A stretch of 64,000 nucleotides of DNA from contig UBXV01000033.1 in the NCBI GenBank assembly GCA_900469625.1, positions 1 through 64,000 of the forward strand, given 5' to 3'. Position 1 is the first letter of the stretch; each line of letters opens with the position of its first letter. The DNA comes from Hyphomicrobiales bacterium (GTDB lineage: Bacteria > Pseudomonadota > Alphaproteobacteria > Rhizobiales > Rhizobiaceae). The position numbers and the translations under genes were made by a program. The notes below the pieces were generated by a model, which saw nothing but the letters and a program-made list of their open reading frames with translations, was not told where the DNA came from and did no database searches. Positions 44,518-55,714 of the stretch are shown here, piece by piece.

Positions 44518-45414
44518 ATGTTCATCGGAATTGATTGGGGCGGCACGAAAATGGAAGTCATCGCGCTCGATCGCGATGGCGAAACGCGCGCCCGCCACCG
44601 CGTCGCGACCCCGACCAGCGGCTACGACGACTGCATCCGGGCCGTTCTCGACCTTGTTGCCGCCGCCGAACAGACGGCAGGCGAAGAGGGCTCGATCGGC
44701 ATCGGCATTCCCGGCAGCCCCAATCCGCGTACCGGCATCGTGCGCAACTCCAACGCCGTGCTGATCAACGGCAAGCCGCTCGGTCGCGACCTGGAGCAGG
44801 CGCTCGGCCGCAAGGTGCGCCTTGCCAACGACGCCAATTGCCTGGCAGTGTCGGAGGCGGTCGATGGTGCCGGAAAGGACGCACAGACCGTGTTCGGCGT
44901 GATCGTCGGCACCGGTCATGGCGGCGGACTGGCGATCGGCAAGAAGGTGCATGCCGGCTATCAGGGCGTTGCCGCCGAAATCGGCCACTATCCGCTGCCG
45001 TGGATGACGAAGGACGAATATCCGGGCCACAAATGCTGGTGCGGCAAACACGGCTGCCTCGACATGTATGCCTGTGGAACCGGCGTCGAACTCGACTACC
45101 GGCTGACGACGGGCATCGAAAAGCGCGGGCGCGATATCATCGAGGCCAAGCGCGCCGGTGATCCGGTGGCGACCGGCGTCTACGATCGCTTCGTCGACCG
45201 GCTGGCGCGCAGCCTTGCGCTTCTGACCAACATCGTCGATCCGGATGTCTTCGTGCTCGGCGGGGGCATGTCGAATGTCGACGAGATCTACGAGGACGTG
45301 CCGCCGCTGGTGGTCGACTATCTCTTTGGCGACAGTTTCGAAACGCCTGTTCGCAAGGCGCTGCACGGGGATAGCTCCGGCGTGCGCGGTGCGGCCTGGC
45401 TCTGGAAGGATTGA
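44518..45414 (+). CDS. ROK-family sugar kinase, mannofructokinase-like
   Basis: The protein has 298 residues of the ROK family. The ATP site is IGIDWGGTKMEV, the catalytic Asp is in LANDANC, and the zinc site is GHKCWCGKHGC. It resembles Mak/Frk enzymes that phosphorylate fructose or mannose. The two following genes (spacing 11 and 4 bases) are a UPF0303 protein and an AGE-family epimerase, so mannose or fructose entry into metabolism is the likely role. Confidence 0.88.
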   Translation: MFIGIDWGGTKMEVIALDRDGETRARHRVATPTSGYDDCIRAVLDLVAAAEQTAGEEGSIGIGIPGSPNPRTGIVRNSNAVLINGKPLGRDLEQALGRKVRLANDANCLAVSEAVDGAGKDAQTVFGVIVGTGHGGGLAIGKKVHAGYQGVAAEIGHYPLPWMTKDEYPGHKCWCGKHGCLDMYACGTGVELDYRLTTGIEKRGRDIIEAKRAGDPVATGVYDRFVDRLARSLALLTNIVDPDVFVLGGGMSNVDEIYEDVPPLVVDYLFGDSFETPVRKALHGDSSGVRGAAWLWKD

Positions 45415-45425
45415 GCGGAGGCTTC

Positions 45426-45920
45426 ATGAATATCGACAAGGATCTCAAGCGTATCGCCCAGCAGGAGCGCGAACTGCAGTTCGACAGCTTCGACCTCGAG
45501 CGGGCGTGGCAGCTCGGTTCGATACTTCGGCGCATGGCGGCCGAACGCAAGCTCGGTGTCGTCATCGACATCAGCCTGTTTTCGATGCAGGTCTTCTATG
45601 CCGCGCTCGATGGCGCGACGCCCGACAATCCGAACTGGGTGCGCCGCAAGCGCAATACCGTCTTCCGCCTGTTCAAGAGCAGCTATTCGACCGGCCTCGG
45701 GCTGTTGAAGCAGCAGACCAACCTGCAGGCAAAGCTCGGCCTTCCGGATGCCGAATATGCCGCCCATGGCGGTAGCTTCCCGATCGTGGTCAGGGGCACC
45801 GGCTGCGTCGGCGCAGTGACCGTCTCCGGTCTGCCGCAGCGCGAGGACCACAATCTGGTGGTCGAGGCGCTGGCCGAGTTGCTCGGCAAGACCCATGACG
45901 ATCTGAAGCTCGAGGACTGA
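45426..45920 (+). CDS. UPF0303 / DUF336-like protein
   Basis: The protein has 164 residues from the ATG at 45426, preceded by GGAGG. It matches the UPF0303 family (YBR137w-like, part of the GlcG/HbpS heme-degrading fold) with markers RKRNTVFRLFKSSYSTGL and FPIVVRGTGCVGAVTVSGLPQREDH. Biochemical role is unknown. In rhizobia it is often found with sugar kinases; here it lies between the ROK kinase and the epimerase. Confidence 0.85.
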   Translation: MNIDKDLKRIAQQERELQFDSFDLERAWQLGSILRRMAAERKLGVVIDISLFSMQVFYAALDGATPDNPNWVRRKRNTVFRLFKSSYSTGLGLLKQQTNLQAKLGLPDAEYAAHGGSFPIVVRGTGCVGAVTVSGLPQREDHNLVVEALAELLGKTHDDLKLED

Positions 45921-45924
45921 AGCA

Positions 45925-47088
45925 TTGCCGCAGGACATTTTTTCGCAATCCGCCACCCTGTCGGCATGGCTTTCTGAAAAGGCCCTGCCGCTCTGGCGCG
46001 ACAAAGGCGTCGATGCCTCGGGCGGCGGTTTCGTCGAGACCATCGATATGACCGGCGAGCCGACGCGCGCCAATCGCCGGGCGCGGGTGCAGCCACGCCA
46101 GGTCTATTGTTTCGCCGAGGCCGGCCGGCGCGGCTGGGGCGGAGACTGGAAAAGTGCCGCCGAGGGCGGGCTTGCCTATTTCGACCGCGTCTTTCTTCAG
46201 CCGACTGGATTTTACGCAGCCCTTGCCGATGCAGACGGCACGGTGATCGATGCCTCCTTCGATCTTTACAATCAGGCTTTCGCGCTGCTTGCCTTCGCCT
46301 ATCTGGCTGACGTCTTCCCGGAGCGCAAACCCGAGATGATCGAGCGCAGCAACCGCCTGCGCCAGGGCCTCGAAGCCCATTGCAAGCATCCGCTGATCGG
46401 CTTCGAGGAGGACGATCCGTCGCGATTGCCGCTCTGCTCCAATCCGCACATGCATCTGTTCGAAGCGTGCCTGGCGAGCGAAGCGGTCGACGGTTTCGAC
46501 CGGGTCGCATGGTCCAACCTTGCCGACGAGATCGCGCATCTGGCAATGGACCACTTCATCGACGGCCATACCGGCGCGCTCAGGGAGTTCTTCGATCACG
46601 ACTGGGCGCCCTATCCGGGCGAGAAGGGCCGTATCGTCGAGCCCGGCCACCTGTTCGAGTGGGCCTGGCTGCTTCTGCGCTGGGCCGAGCGCCGCGGCAG
46701 CGCCGAAGCCATCGTCAAGGCGCGGCGGCTGTTCGAGATTGGCGAGGCCCATGGTGTCTGCGCCACCCGCAACGTCGCGGTCATGACGCTGCTCGACGAT
46801 TTTTCGGTGGCCGACCCGATTGCCCGGCTGTGGCCGCAGACGGAATGGCTGAAGGCTTCGGTTCGTTTTGCGGCGCTGACCGACGGGGCGGAGCGCGAGC
46901 GCTATCTCGCTTCGGCGGCGCGGGCGGCTGCGGCACTCGGCCTTTTCCTGGAGACTCCGGTTGCCGGCCTCTGGCGCGACAAGCAAATGGCCGATGGCGC
47001 ATTCGTCGACGAGCCGGCGCCGGCGAGCAGCTTTTACCATATCGTTTGCGCCATCTATGAAACCGAGGATTGCCTCGCCCGCCTCTGA
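45925..47088 (+). CDS. AGE-family sugar epimerase/isomerase (mannose isomerase-like)
   Basis: The protein has 387 residues of the N-acylglucosamine 2-epimerase fold, an (alpha/alpha)6 barrel. Typical motifs are RRARVQPRQVYCFAEAGRRG, YNQAFALLAFAYL, NPHMHLFEACLA with the substrate-binding HMH-type site, and GHLFEWAWLLLRW with the general acid/base His. The group interconverts mannose and fructose or related sugars. The start is TTG at 45925, four bases after the previous stop. Confidence 0.85.
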   Translation: MPQDIFSQSATLSAWLSEKALPLWRDKGVDASGGGFVETIDMTGEPTRANRRARVQPRQVYCFAEAGRRGWGGDWKSAAEGGLAYFDRVFLQPTGFYAALADADGTVIDASFDLYNQAFALLAFAYLADVFPERKPEMIERSNRLRQGLEAHCKHPLIGFEEDDPSRLPLCSNPHMHLFEACLASEAVDGFDRVAWSNLADEIAHLAMDHFIDGHTGALREFFDHDWAPYPGEKGRIVEPGHLFEWAWLLLRWAERRGSAEAIVKARRLFEIGEAHGVCATRNVAVMTLLDDFSVADPIARLWPQTEWLKASVRFAALTDGAERERYLASAARAAAALGLFLETPVAGLWRDKQMADGAFVDEPAPASSFYHIVCAIYETEDCLARL

Positions 47089-47113
47089 GCGCTGGCGGCT
47101 ATCTCATGTCGAT

Positions 47114-47142
47114 GGCCCGTCGCACCTGCGGCGGGCCATTTT
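47114..47142 (+). terminator. Terminator of the sugar operon
   Basis: GGCCCGTCGC pairs with GCGGCGGGCC around ACCT with one G-U, then ATTTTCG. It is 25 bases past the epimerase stop. Confidence 0.8.
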
Positions 47143-47269
47143 CGTTGTGCCCCTCGTTCAGTCGAAAGACGGAATCGCCTTTCGGTCGCTTTCCTGTGCA
47201 CACTGAATCGGTGTGCGGGAGGAGCCGGTGGCGGCTCCATCGAGGCAAATTAAGTCCATTCATATGTTG

Positions 47270-47289
47270 ACATAAAGATATCTTTATGT
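47270..47289. promoter_or_regulatory. Probable SahR operator upstream of metH
   Basis: ACATAAAGATATCTTTATGT is a perfect 20-base palindrome, 46 bases before the metH ATG. It overlaps a TTGACA hexamer at 47267-47272. The ATAAAGATATCTTTAT core matches the motif described for SahR, an ArsR-type repressor that senses S-adenosylhomocysteine and controls metH, metE and ahcY in Proteobacteria. The sahR gene is not in this window. Confidence 0.7.
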
Positions 47290-47335
47290 GATTGACTTGA
47301 CTATTGTTTGTCGTTTTCAGAACGGGAGATTTCCC

Positions 47336-51109
<3,774 letters not shown>

Positions 51110-51132
51110 TTTTCGCGAATCCAGCAACAGAG

Positions 51133-51156
51133 CTGGCGGGTCATCAAGCCCGCCAG
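51133..51156 (+). terminator. Candidate terminator of metH
   Basis: CTGGCGGG pairs perfectly with CCCGCCAG around an eight-base loop, followed by only a short TCTT. It is 24 bases after the stop. Confidence 0.6.
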
Positions 51157-51616
51157 TCTTGCCGTGAAACGATCCGGCCCGAAAGGCTGATCGCCCCCGA
51201 TGACATTTTAAGCAAAGCCAGGATGAAGCTGCGCCTGGCGACCGCGGACGCCGCTATTGGCCATTCCAGGCGACATTATGCTTCGCCGAGCAGAGCTACT
51301 TCTCCACAGTCGCGTTTTATAGTCGAATGAGCCACTATACTTCTTGAGTCATTCAGAAATAACAGGATGGAAAATCCGGGCGGAATTCAACTGAAACGAC
51401 GATCATTGAACGTTGTTTTCGCGATGCGCTGCCGCATTTGTGGCGGTTTCACAAATGAAACATTGAAAATCCCAAAAAAAGAATTATATGGGTGCAATCG
51501 AATATTGCTTGCGACCTTTGTCAAAGCGCTGAAAAGCGTAGTCAGATTTCCTCTCAACATCGACACGGCCCGGCGAATACCCGGCGGGCGAAATCAACGA
51601 TTGAAAGGAGATCGTT
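51157..51616. other. Intergenic region with the cspA leader
   Basis: No gene is supported between metH and cspA. The right part is AT-rich. TTGAAA (51463-51468) and TATATG (51485-51490) with a 16-base spacer could be the cspA promoter, leaving a leader of about 120 bases. Long structured leaders are usual for cold-shock genes. Confidence 0.4.
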
Positions 51617-51826
51617 ATGAATTCAGGCACAGTCAAGTGGTTCAATGGCACCAAGGGTTTTGGTTTCATCGAGCCCGATGATGGCACGACGGATGTTTTC
51701 GTTCATGTTTCCGCTGTAGAGCGTGCAGGCATGGGCTCGCTGGCCGAAGGCCAGAAGGTTACCTACGAAATCGTCCGCGACCGCAAGACCGGCAAGAACT
51801 CTGCCGACAACCTGCGGGCTGCTTAA
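51617..51826 (+). CDS. cspA: Cold-shock domain protein
   Basis: The protein has 69 residues and is a single cold-shock domain. Both RNA-binding motifs are intact: KGFGFIE (RNP1) and DVFVHVS (RNP2). It binds single-stranded RNA or DNA and melts structure in mRNA. AAGGAG lies eight bases before the ATG. A terminator follows within 65 bases, so it is a single-gene transcript. Confidence 0.95.
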   Translation: MNSGTVKWFNGTKGFGFIEPDDGTTDVFVHVSAVERAGMGSLAEGQKVTYEIVRDRKTGKNSADNLRAA

Positions 51827-51888
51827 TTCGTCGTCTGCCTCCCCCGACCACGGATGTACTGGCTGGGGACGTTTGATCGACGGGAAGA

Positions 51889-51912
51889 GGTCGGGTGAAG
51901 CCCGGCCTTTTT
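51889..51912 (+). terminator. Terminator of cspA
   Basis: GGTCGGG pairs with CCCGGCC (one G-U) around TGAAG, then TTTTT. Confidence 0.85.
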
Positions 51913-51949
51913 GCGTCCGGACCCTGCACCGCCGGGGAAGGAAACCATC

Positions 51950-52234
51950 ATGACCCGCAGAATTTGTGCCGTTGGCGACACGGTGACCGTAAGGGCCGAT
52001 TTCACCAAGCTGGCACCGGCCGTCAGGACATGCCGGATTATCGGTGTTCTGCCTGCCGACCACGGCGAAACACAATATCGCGTCCGTTTCGACGGCGAGA
52101 ACTTCGAACGTCGCATCGTTGCAAGCGACGTCGAGACCACTGAGGCGGCCTCTCCGATCGAAGAGGGACCGTCGCGTAGAATTGCCACGGGTGAGCCCTG
52201 GCTGAAACCGTCGCGCATCCGGATCGGAAGATAG
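51950..52234 (+). CDS. Small conserved-looking protein of unknown function
   Basis: The protein has 94 residues from the ATG at 51950, with GGGGAAGGA upstream. The first ~60 residues look like one small beta domain (VGDTVTVRADFTKL, RIIGVLPADHGETQYRVRF, FERRIVASDVE), possibly a KOW- or SH3-like RNA-binding fold; the tail is basic (PSRIRIGR). It lies between cspA and rpsU, which hints at a role near translation. No family can be named with confidence. Confidence 0.7.
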   Translation: MTRRICAVGDTVTVRADFTKLAPAVRTCRIIGVLPADHGETQYRVRFDGENFERRIVASDVETTEAASPIEEGPSRRIATGEPWLKPSRIRIGR

Positions 52235-52291
52235 CTGCTGCTACCTCCGGTCCATCGATATGCGACCTCCAACCAAAGGGAAGGATACATC

Positions 52292-52528
52292 TTGCAGGTA
52301 CTCGTCAGAGACAACAACGTCGACCAGGCACTCCGCATCCTCAAGAAGAAGATGCAGCGCGAAGGGCTGTTTCGCGAATTCAAGGCGCGCAGCGCCTATG
52401 AAAAGCCGTCGGAAAAGCGCGTTCGCGAAAAGGCTGAAGCCGTTCGCCGCCAGCGTAAGCTGACGCGCAAGAAGCTGCAGCGCGAAGGCCTGCTGCCGGC
52501 ACCGAAGAAGGCTGTCCGCACCCGCTAA
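52292..52528 (+). CDS. rpsU: 30S ribosomal protein S21
   Basis: The protein has 78 residues: [20 protein letters not shown] then [21 protein letters not shown], the bS21 core, with a basic alphaproteobacterial C-terminal tail. S21 binds near the anti-Shine-Dalgarno end of 16S rRNA during initiation. The start is TTG at 52292, with AAGGGAAGGA upstream; the conserved second residue fixes this start. Confidence 0.95.
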   Translation: MQVLVRDNNVDQALRILKKKMQREGLFREFKARSAYEKPSEKRVREKAEAVRRQRKLTRKKLQREGLLPAPKKAVRTR

Positions 52529-52537
52529 ATCCGAGGT

Positions 52538-52561
52538 ACCGATGCCGATTGCGGCATCGGT
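52538..52561 (+). terminator. Hairpin between rpsU and the next small gene
   Basis: ACCGATGCCG pairs perfectly with CGGCATCGGT around ATTG. There is no T-run, so it may be an attenuator or mRNA end stabiliser. Confidence 0.55.
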
Positions 52562-52585
52562 CCACGCCCCAGCGAGGAGGCGCGC

Positions 52586-52810
52586 ATGACGTCGACGAAG
52601 AAAGATCTTTTCAAGCCGGAACGCGTTTCGGCGGCCGACAAGGCTGCAGCCACCGACCAGACCGCCCGCGGCATCGTCGCGGCGGAAAAATTGGCGCGTG
52701 AGAAAAAGACCGAAAAACTCAAAGCCCAAAGACTGCTGCAGGAGGCCGACGCCGAACCGGTGGCTCCGGCGCCCAAGCGTCAGCCGGCCCGCAAGCGCAC
52801 CAGCGCCTGA
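52586..52810 (+). CDS. Small Ala/Lys-rich protein of unknown function
   Basis: The protein has 74 residues: MTSTKKDLFKPERVSAADKA, then a helical stretch VAAEKLAREKKTEKLKAQRL and a basic, proline-rich tail. It has no cysteine and no membrane segment. GAGGAGG precedes the ATG. It follows rpsU and a hairpin, so it may be expressed with rpsU. Function cannot be given. Confidence 0.65.
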   Translation: MTSTKKDLFKPERVSAADKAAATDQTARGIVAAEKLAREKKTEKLKAQRLLQEADAEPVAPAPKRQPARKRTSA

Positions 52811-52833
52811 CTTGCCCGTCATGGTCTGACCTG

Positions 52834-52870
52834 GAGCGTTTCCGGCGCAGACCGGTTCGCGGAAGCGCTC
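52834..52870. repeat. Short palindromic intergenic repeat
   Basis: GAGCGTTTCCG faces CGGAAGCGCTC around 15 bases with one G-U. It looks like the short GAGCG-TTTCCG palindromes scattered between rhizobial genes. The rest of 52811-53060 holds no gene. Confidence 0.5.
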
Positions 52871-53060
52871 TATCTCTCAATTTTACATTCTGACGGAGCG
52901 CTGTTTCACCGTTCTGCCGGAACCGGCCTCGGTGCGGTGATGCACTGTCGACCAGCCGCGCGCCGTTGGCGGCGCTTGGCACAGGTTCACCAACTGACGC
53001 ACTTTAGCCTCAGTGTTCGCTCCGTGTGCTCGCGTCTCGAAAGACCGGCCATCTGATCGG

Positions 53061-54086
53061 CTAATTGACTGGGCTCGGCTCCGGAAACTGCCACTTTCCA
53101 TTCAGTATGTCCTGGCGTGGTCGGTAGAGGCGCACGGTATAGTTCCAGCCCTTCGTGATCGGCAGGCAGTTTTCTGTCTTGCCGTCACAACCGCCGAACT
53201 GGATGGCGATCGCGCCATCGGCGGCTTTCTTGGCGGTGATGTCGTTGATGGTGTAGGCGTCGTACTGGTTCTTCTCGTAATATCCAGCCGCATTGTAGAC
53301 GCTCACCGACCAGAAGGCCTCGACCGGAACATCCTTTACATCGAGCTTGTAGATTGTCTTGCCGTCGTTGTTGGCCGGCGTGATGTTGAGGTAAGTCGCA
53401 TCCTTATCGGGATTTCCGCCCCAGGCCGAAGCGGTGCCGATCAGGTGACGAACGGGATCGACTTCTTCCCTGGTCCCAAAGGCCTTCTTGAAGTCTGGCA
53501 TGGTTGAGCCGAGGACAAGTAAGGATTCGCGGACCTTCTTCTGGCTCGCCGGATCCCAGGCCGGGATTTCAAAGGTTCCAACGCTCTTCTGGTTGACCTT
53601 GATCGCGTCCTGCAAGGCATGGACTGCTTCAATATCTTTGGAGTCGGCCGGATCGACGAGCGTGCGGATACCCACCACGACGTAGCGCGTTCCGACACCC
53701 TCCTTCGTCAGCGTATGTTCGCCGGCATCATAGGTCACTTGCGGTACATAGTGATCCTCGTTGATCACCTGCATCGACATGAAGCGCTTGCCGGCGTCGG
53801 GCATCGTGATCGTTACCGGTCCGGCGTCAAGGTCGAATACAGCCGAGGTGTAGAGCGTGTCGCGGTTGAGGCGAATGACGGTCTGGTTGTCGATCGAAGC
53901 CGGCTCGCGACGGTGCAGAAGCTTGCCCAGCCCACCATCCTTGACCAAGGAGCCTGTATACATGTCGCTCTCGGCGCGGACGAAGTTATCGACGCCGACT
54001 GGGATGGGATCTGCGGCTGAAGCCTGGAGAGGGCTGATCCCTGCGAGCGCGGCGGTCAAAGCGATAATGATGCGGGGTAGGGTCAT
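53061..54086 (-). CDS. Exported DUF1254/DUF1214 protein (second of a tandem pair)
   Basis: The protein has 341 residues from the ATG at 54086, which TGAGGA precedes. A signal peptide ends near QASAA (about residue 25). An N-terminal DUF1254-like part (RLNRDTLYTSAVFDLDAG, then KRFMSMQVINEDHY) is followed by a DUF1214-like part (VEAFWSVSVYNAAGYY, NYTVRLYRPRQDILNGKWQ). Such proteins are common, exported and of unknown role. It starts 17 bases after the longer relative upstream. Confidence 0.85.
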   Translation of the reverse strand: MTLPRIIIALTAALAGISPLQASAADPIPVGVDNFVRAESDMYTGSLVKDGGLGKLLHRREPASIDNQTVIRLNRDTLYTSAVFDLDAGPVTITMPDAGKRFMSMQVINEDHYVPQVTYDAGEHTLTKEGVGTRYVVVGIRTLVDPADSKDIEAVHALQDAIKVNQKSVGTFEIPAWDPASQKKVRESLLVLGSTMPDFKKAFGTREEVDPVRHLIGTASAWGGNPDKDATYLNITPANNDGKTIYKLDVKDVPVEAFWSVSVYNAAGYYEKNQYDAYTINDITAKKAADGAIAIQFGGCDGKTENCLPITKGWNYTVRLYRPRQDILNGKWQFPEPSPVN

Positions 54087-54103
54087 GTGGGCGTCCTCAG
54101 CGT

Positions 54104-55522
54104 TCAATTGACGTTTTGCAGCGGCGGGGCTTTCCATTGGCCGTCGAGCGCTTCCGGCTTCGGCCAGTAGAGGCGCATCGCCATGAAAAACGGGCCGGCG
54201 GGGGCCGGCAACCAGTTGGCCTGCCTGTCGGGGCCGGGGTCCTCGTTCTGGATGTAGAGCGTCAGACCGCCATCGGCGTCCTTCTTCAGGCTCGGCAGCA
54301 TCGGCGAGTTGATCAGGTAGCGGTTGAGCGGATTGGCGTGGAGCAGGCTCGACGGCAACTCGTAGAGGGTGAGCGACCAGAAGGCGTTGGCGGGCGGCAG
54401 TTGCCCGGGTTCGAAATGCAGCGCGTACCTGGCTGCGCCGGACAGCGGCTTTTGCTGGTCATCGGTGAAATAGGCGGGGTAGAGGGCTTCGTCCTTCGAG
54501 TTGCCGTAGATACCGAGTGCAGCGCCCGACATGCGCTGCATGTAGTCGTTCTTCAGGAATTCGCGCGTGCCGAATGCGTCGGCGCTCGACGCCTTGCCGG
54601 TGTCGATCATCGTCTCCTTGTGTTGCTTGAACGCCGCCCAGGCATCCGCCATGCCGTCGGTGATTGCCTTTTGAACATCCGGTGGGAAAGCCTCGAAGTC
54701 GAACGTCTTGCCGGCGCCGACGTTCAGATCGGCAAAACGCTGCATGAGCGCCGTCTCGGACGGGTGCGTCGGGCAGAACTGCAGGATGAAGTTGAGCACC
54801 TTGAAGAAATCCGGTGAGGTCTTCTCGTCTGGGGCACTCAAGGGGGCGATGAAATCGACGGCGGGGGCGGGGGCCGGTGCCGGCTGACCGAGAAACGTCG
54901 ACAGAGGCTCGACCTTGTAGCCGGCCTGGATCGTCTTGACGTTTTCGATGTCGCCGGGATTGAAGAGCTGGGTGCGGTAAAGGACGAATGCGAACTCGGT
55001 CTCCGAGCGGATGACCGCTTTCACGCCTGAAGGCGTCTCGCCCTTCCAGTTCGGACCCGCCAGCAGGTAGCTGCCGGCTTCGTTACCGGTGGCGCGGCTG
55101 CCGACATAGGCGAAGTTGAAGGTATAGAGATCGATGAACTGCAGCGAATAGTACCGGTCCTTGTCGATCGCCGGCACGGTGAAGACCAGCGGCTCGGCCC
55201 GCAGATCAGCGCCGACATAGGAGTAGGGCGTATCGGAATTCGGCGTCTGGATCGCCTTGTCTTCCGGTGTGTAGACCCGCGCATTGTTGACGAGGGTGTT
55301 CCAGGGTGCCTTGAATTCGGGGCCGCCGGCATCGACGAAGTAGTAGTGCTGGATGCGGTAGTTGTCGACCATGGGGAAGCCGTAGATCGTCGCATCCCTC
55401 GCGATCGCCCGCGCCTCGTCGGGTGTGAGCACCGCATCGGCGGCAACGGCCCGCAGCGCCGCGAGCGACGGAAGCGTTGCCGCAAACGCGCCGCAGATCA
55501 GAAGGGTCCGTCGTGCGAGCAT
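54104..55522 (-). CDS. Exported DUF1254/DUF1214 protein (first of a tandem pair)
   Basis: The protein has 472 residues. The N-terminus MLARRTLLICGAFAATLPSL has paired arginines and a hydrophobic stretch ending near AVAADA, so export by Tat or Sec is possible. DUF1254 (about 50-170: NTLVNNARVYTPEDKAIQTP, SDTPYSYVGADLRAEPLVF) and DUF1214 (about 350-470: NAFWSLTLYELPSSLLHANP, MAMRLYWPKPEALDGQWK) are clear. The paralogue follows in the same operon. Confidence 0.87.
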   Translation of the reverse strand: MLARRTLLICGAFAATLPSLAALRAVAADAVLTPDEARAIARDATIYGFPMVDNYRIQHYYFVDAGGPEFKAPWNTLVNNARVYTPEDKAIQTPNSDTPYSYVGADLRAEPLVFTVPAIDKDRYYSLQFIDLYTFNFAYVGSRATGNEAGSYLLAGPNWKGETPSGVKAVIRSETEFAFVLYRTQLFNPGDIENVKTIQAGYKVEPLSTFLGQPAPAPAPAVDFIAPLSAPDEKTSPDFFKVLNFILQFCPTHPSETALMQRFADLNVGAGKTFDFEAFPPDVQKAITDGMADAWAAFKQHKETMIDTGKASSADAFGTREFLKNDYMQRMSGAALGIYGNSKDEALYPAYFTDDQQKPLSGAARYALHFEPGQLPPANAFWSLTLYELPSSLLHANPLNRYLINSPMLPSLKKDADGGLTLYIQNEDPGPDRQANWLPAPAGPFFMAMRLYWPKPEALDGQWKAPPLQNVN

Positions 55523-55714
55523 TCGAAATCCTCCGGATGGGCGCGTGCGCCGCAGGTGGCCAGGGCCACGCGCATGAGCGTGCCGATCAACAATGGTCCG
55601 ATGGTGGGCGACGGCCGGGAAATCGCAAGTACGTAACAGTTACTACGGCGCTTCGATGCGATGGCGGTGCCTGGCGACCTGCGGTAACATTGCCGTTGGA
55701 ATACATCGCCGTCG

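Noticed and set aside
47288-47335. GTG start extending metH upstream
   Set aside because: It lies at the edge of the SahR-type palindrome, has no ribosome site, and the ATG at 47336 has GGGAG before it.
47089-47335. SAM riboswitch before metH
   Set aside because: The leader is short and dominated by the 20-base DNA palindrome; I could not fold a SAM-II or other SAM riboswitch core.
51367-51681. 104-codon open frame covering the cspA leader and start
   Set aside because: It overlaps cspA in another frame and has no ribosome site; AT-rich leader sequence explains it.
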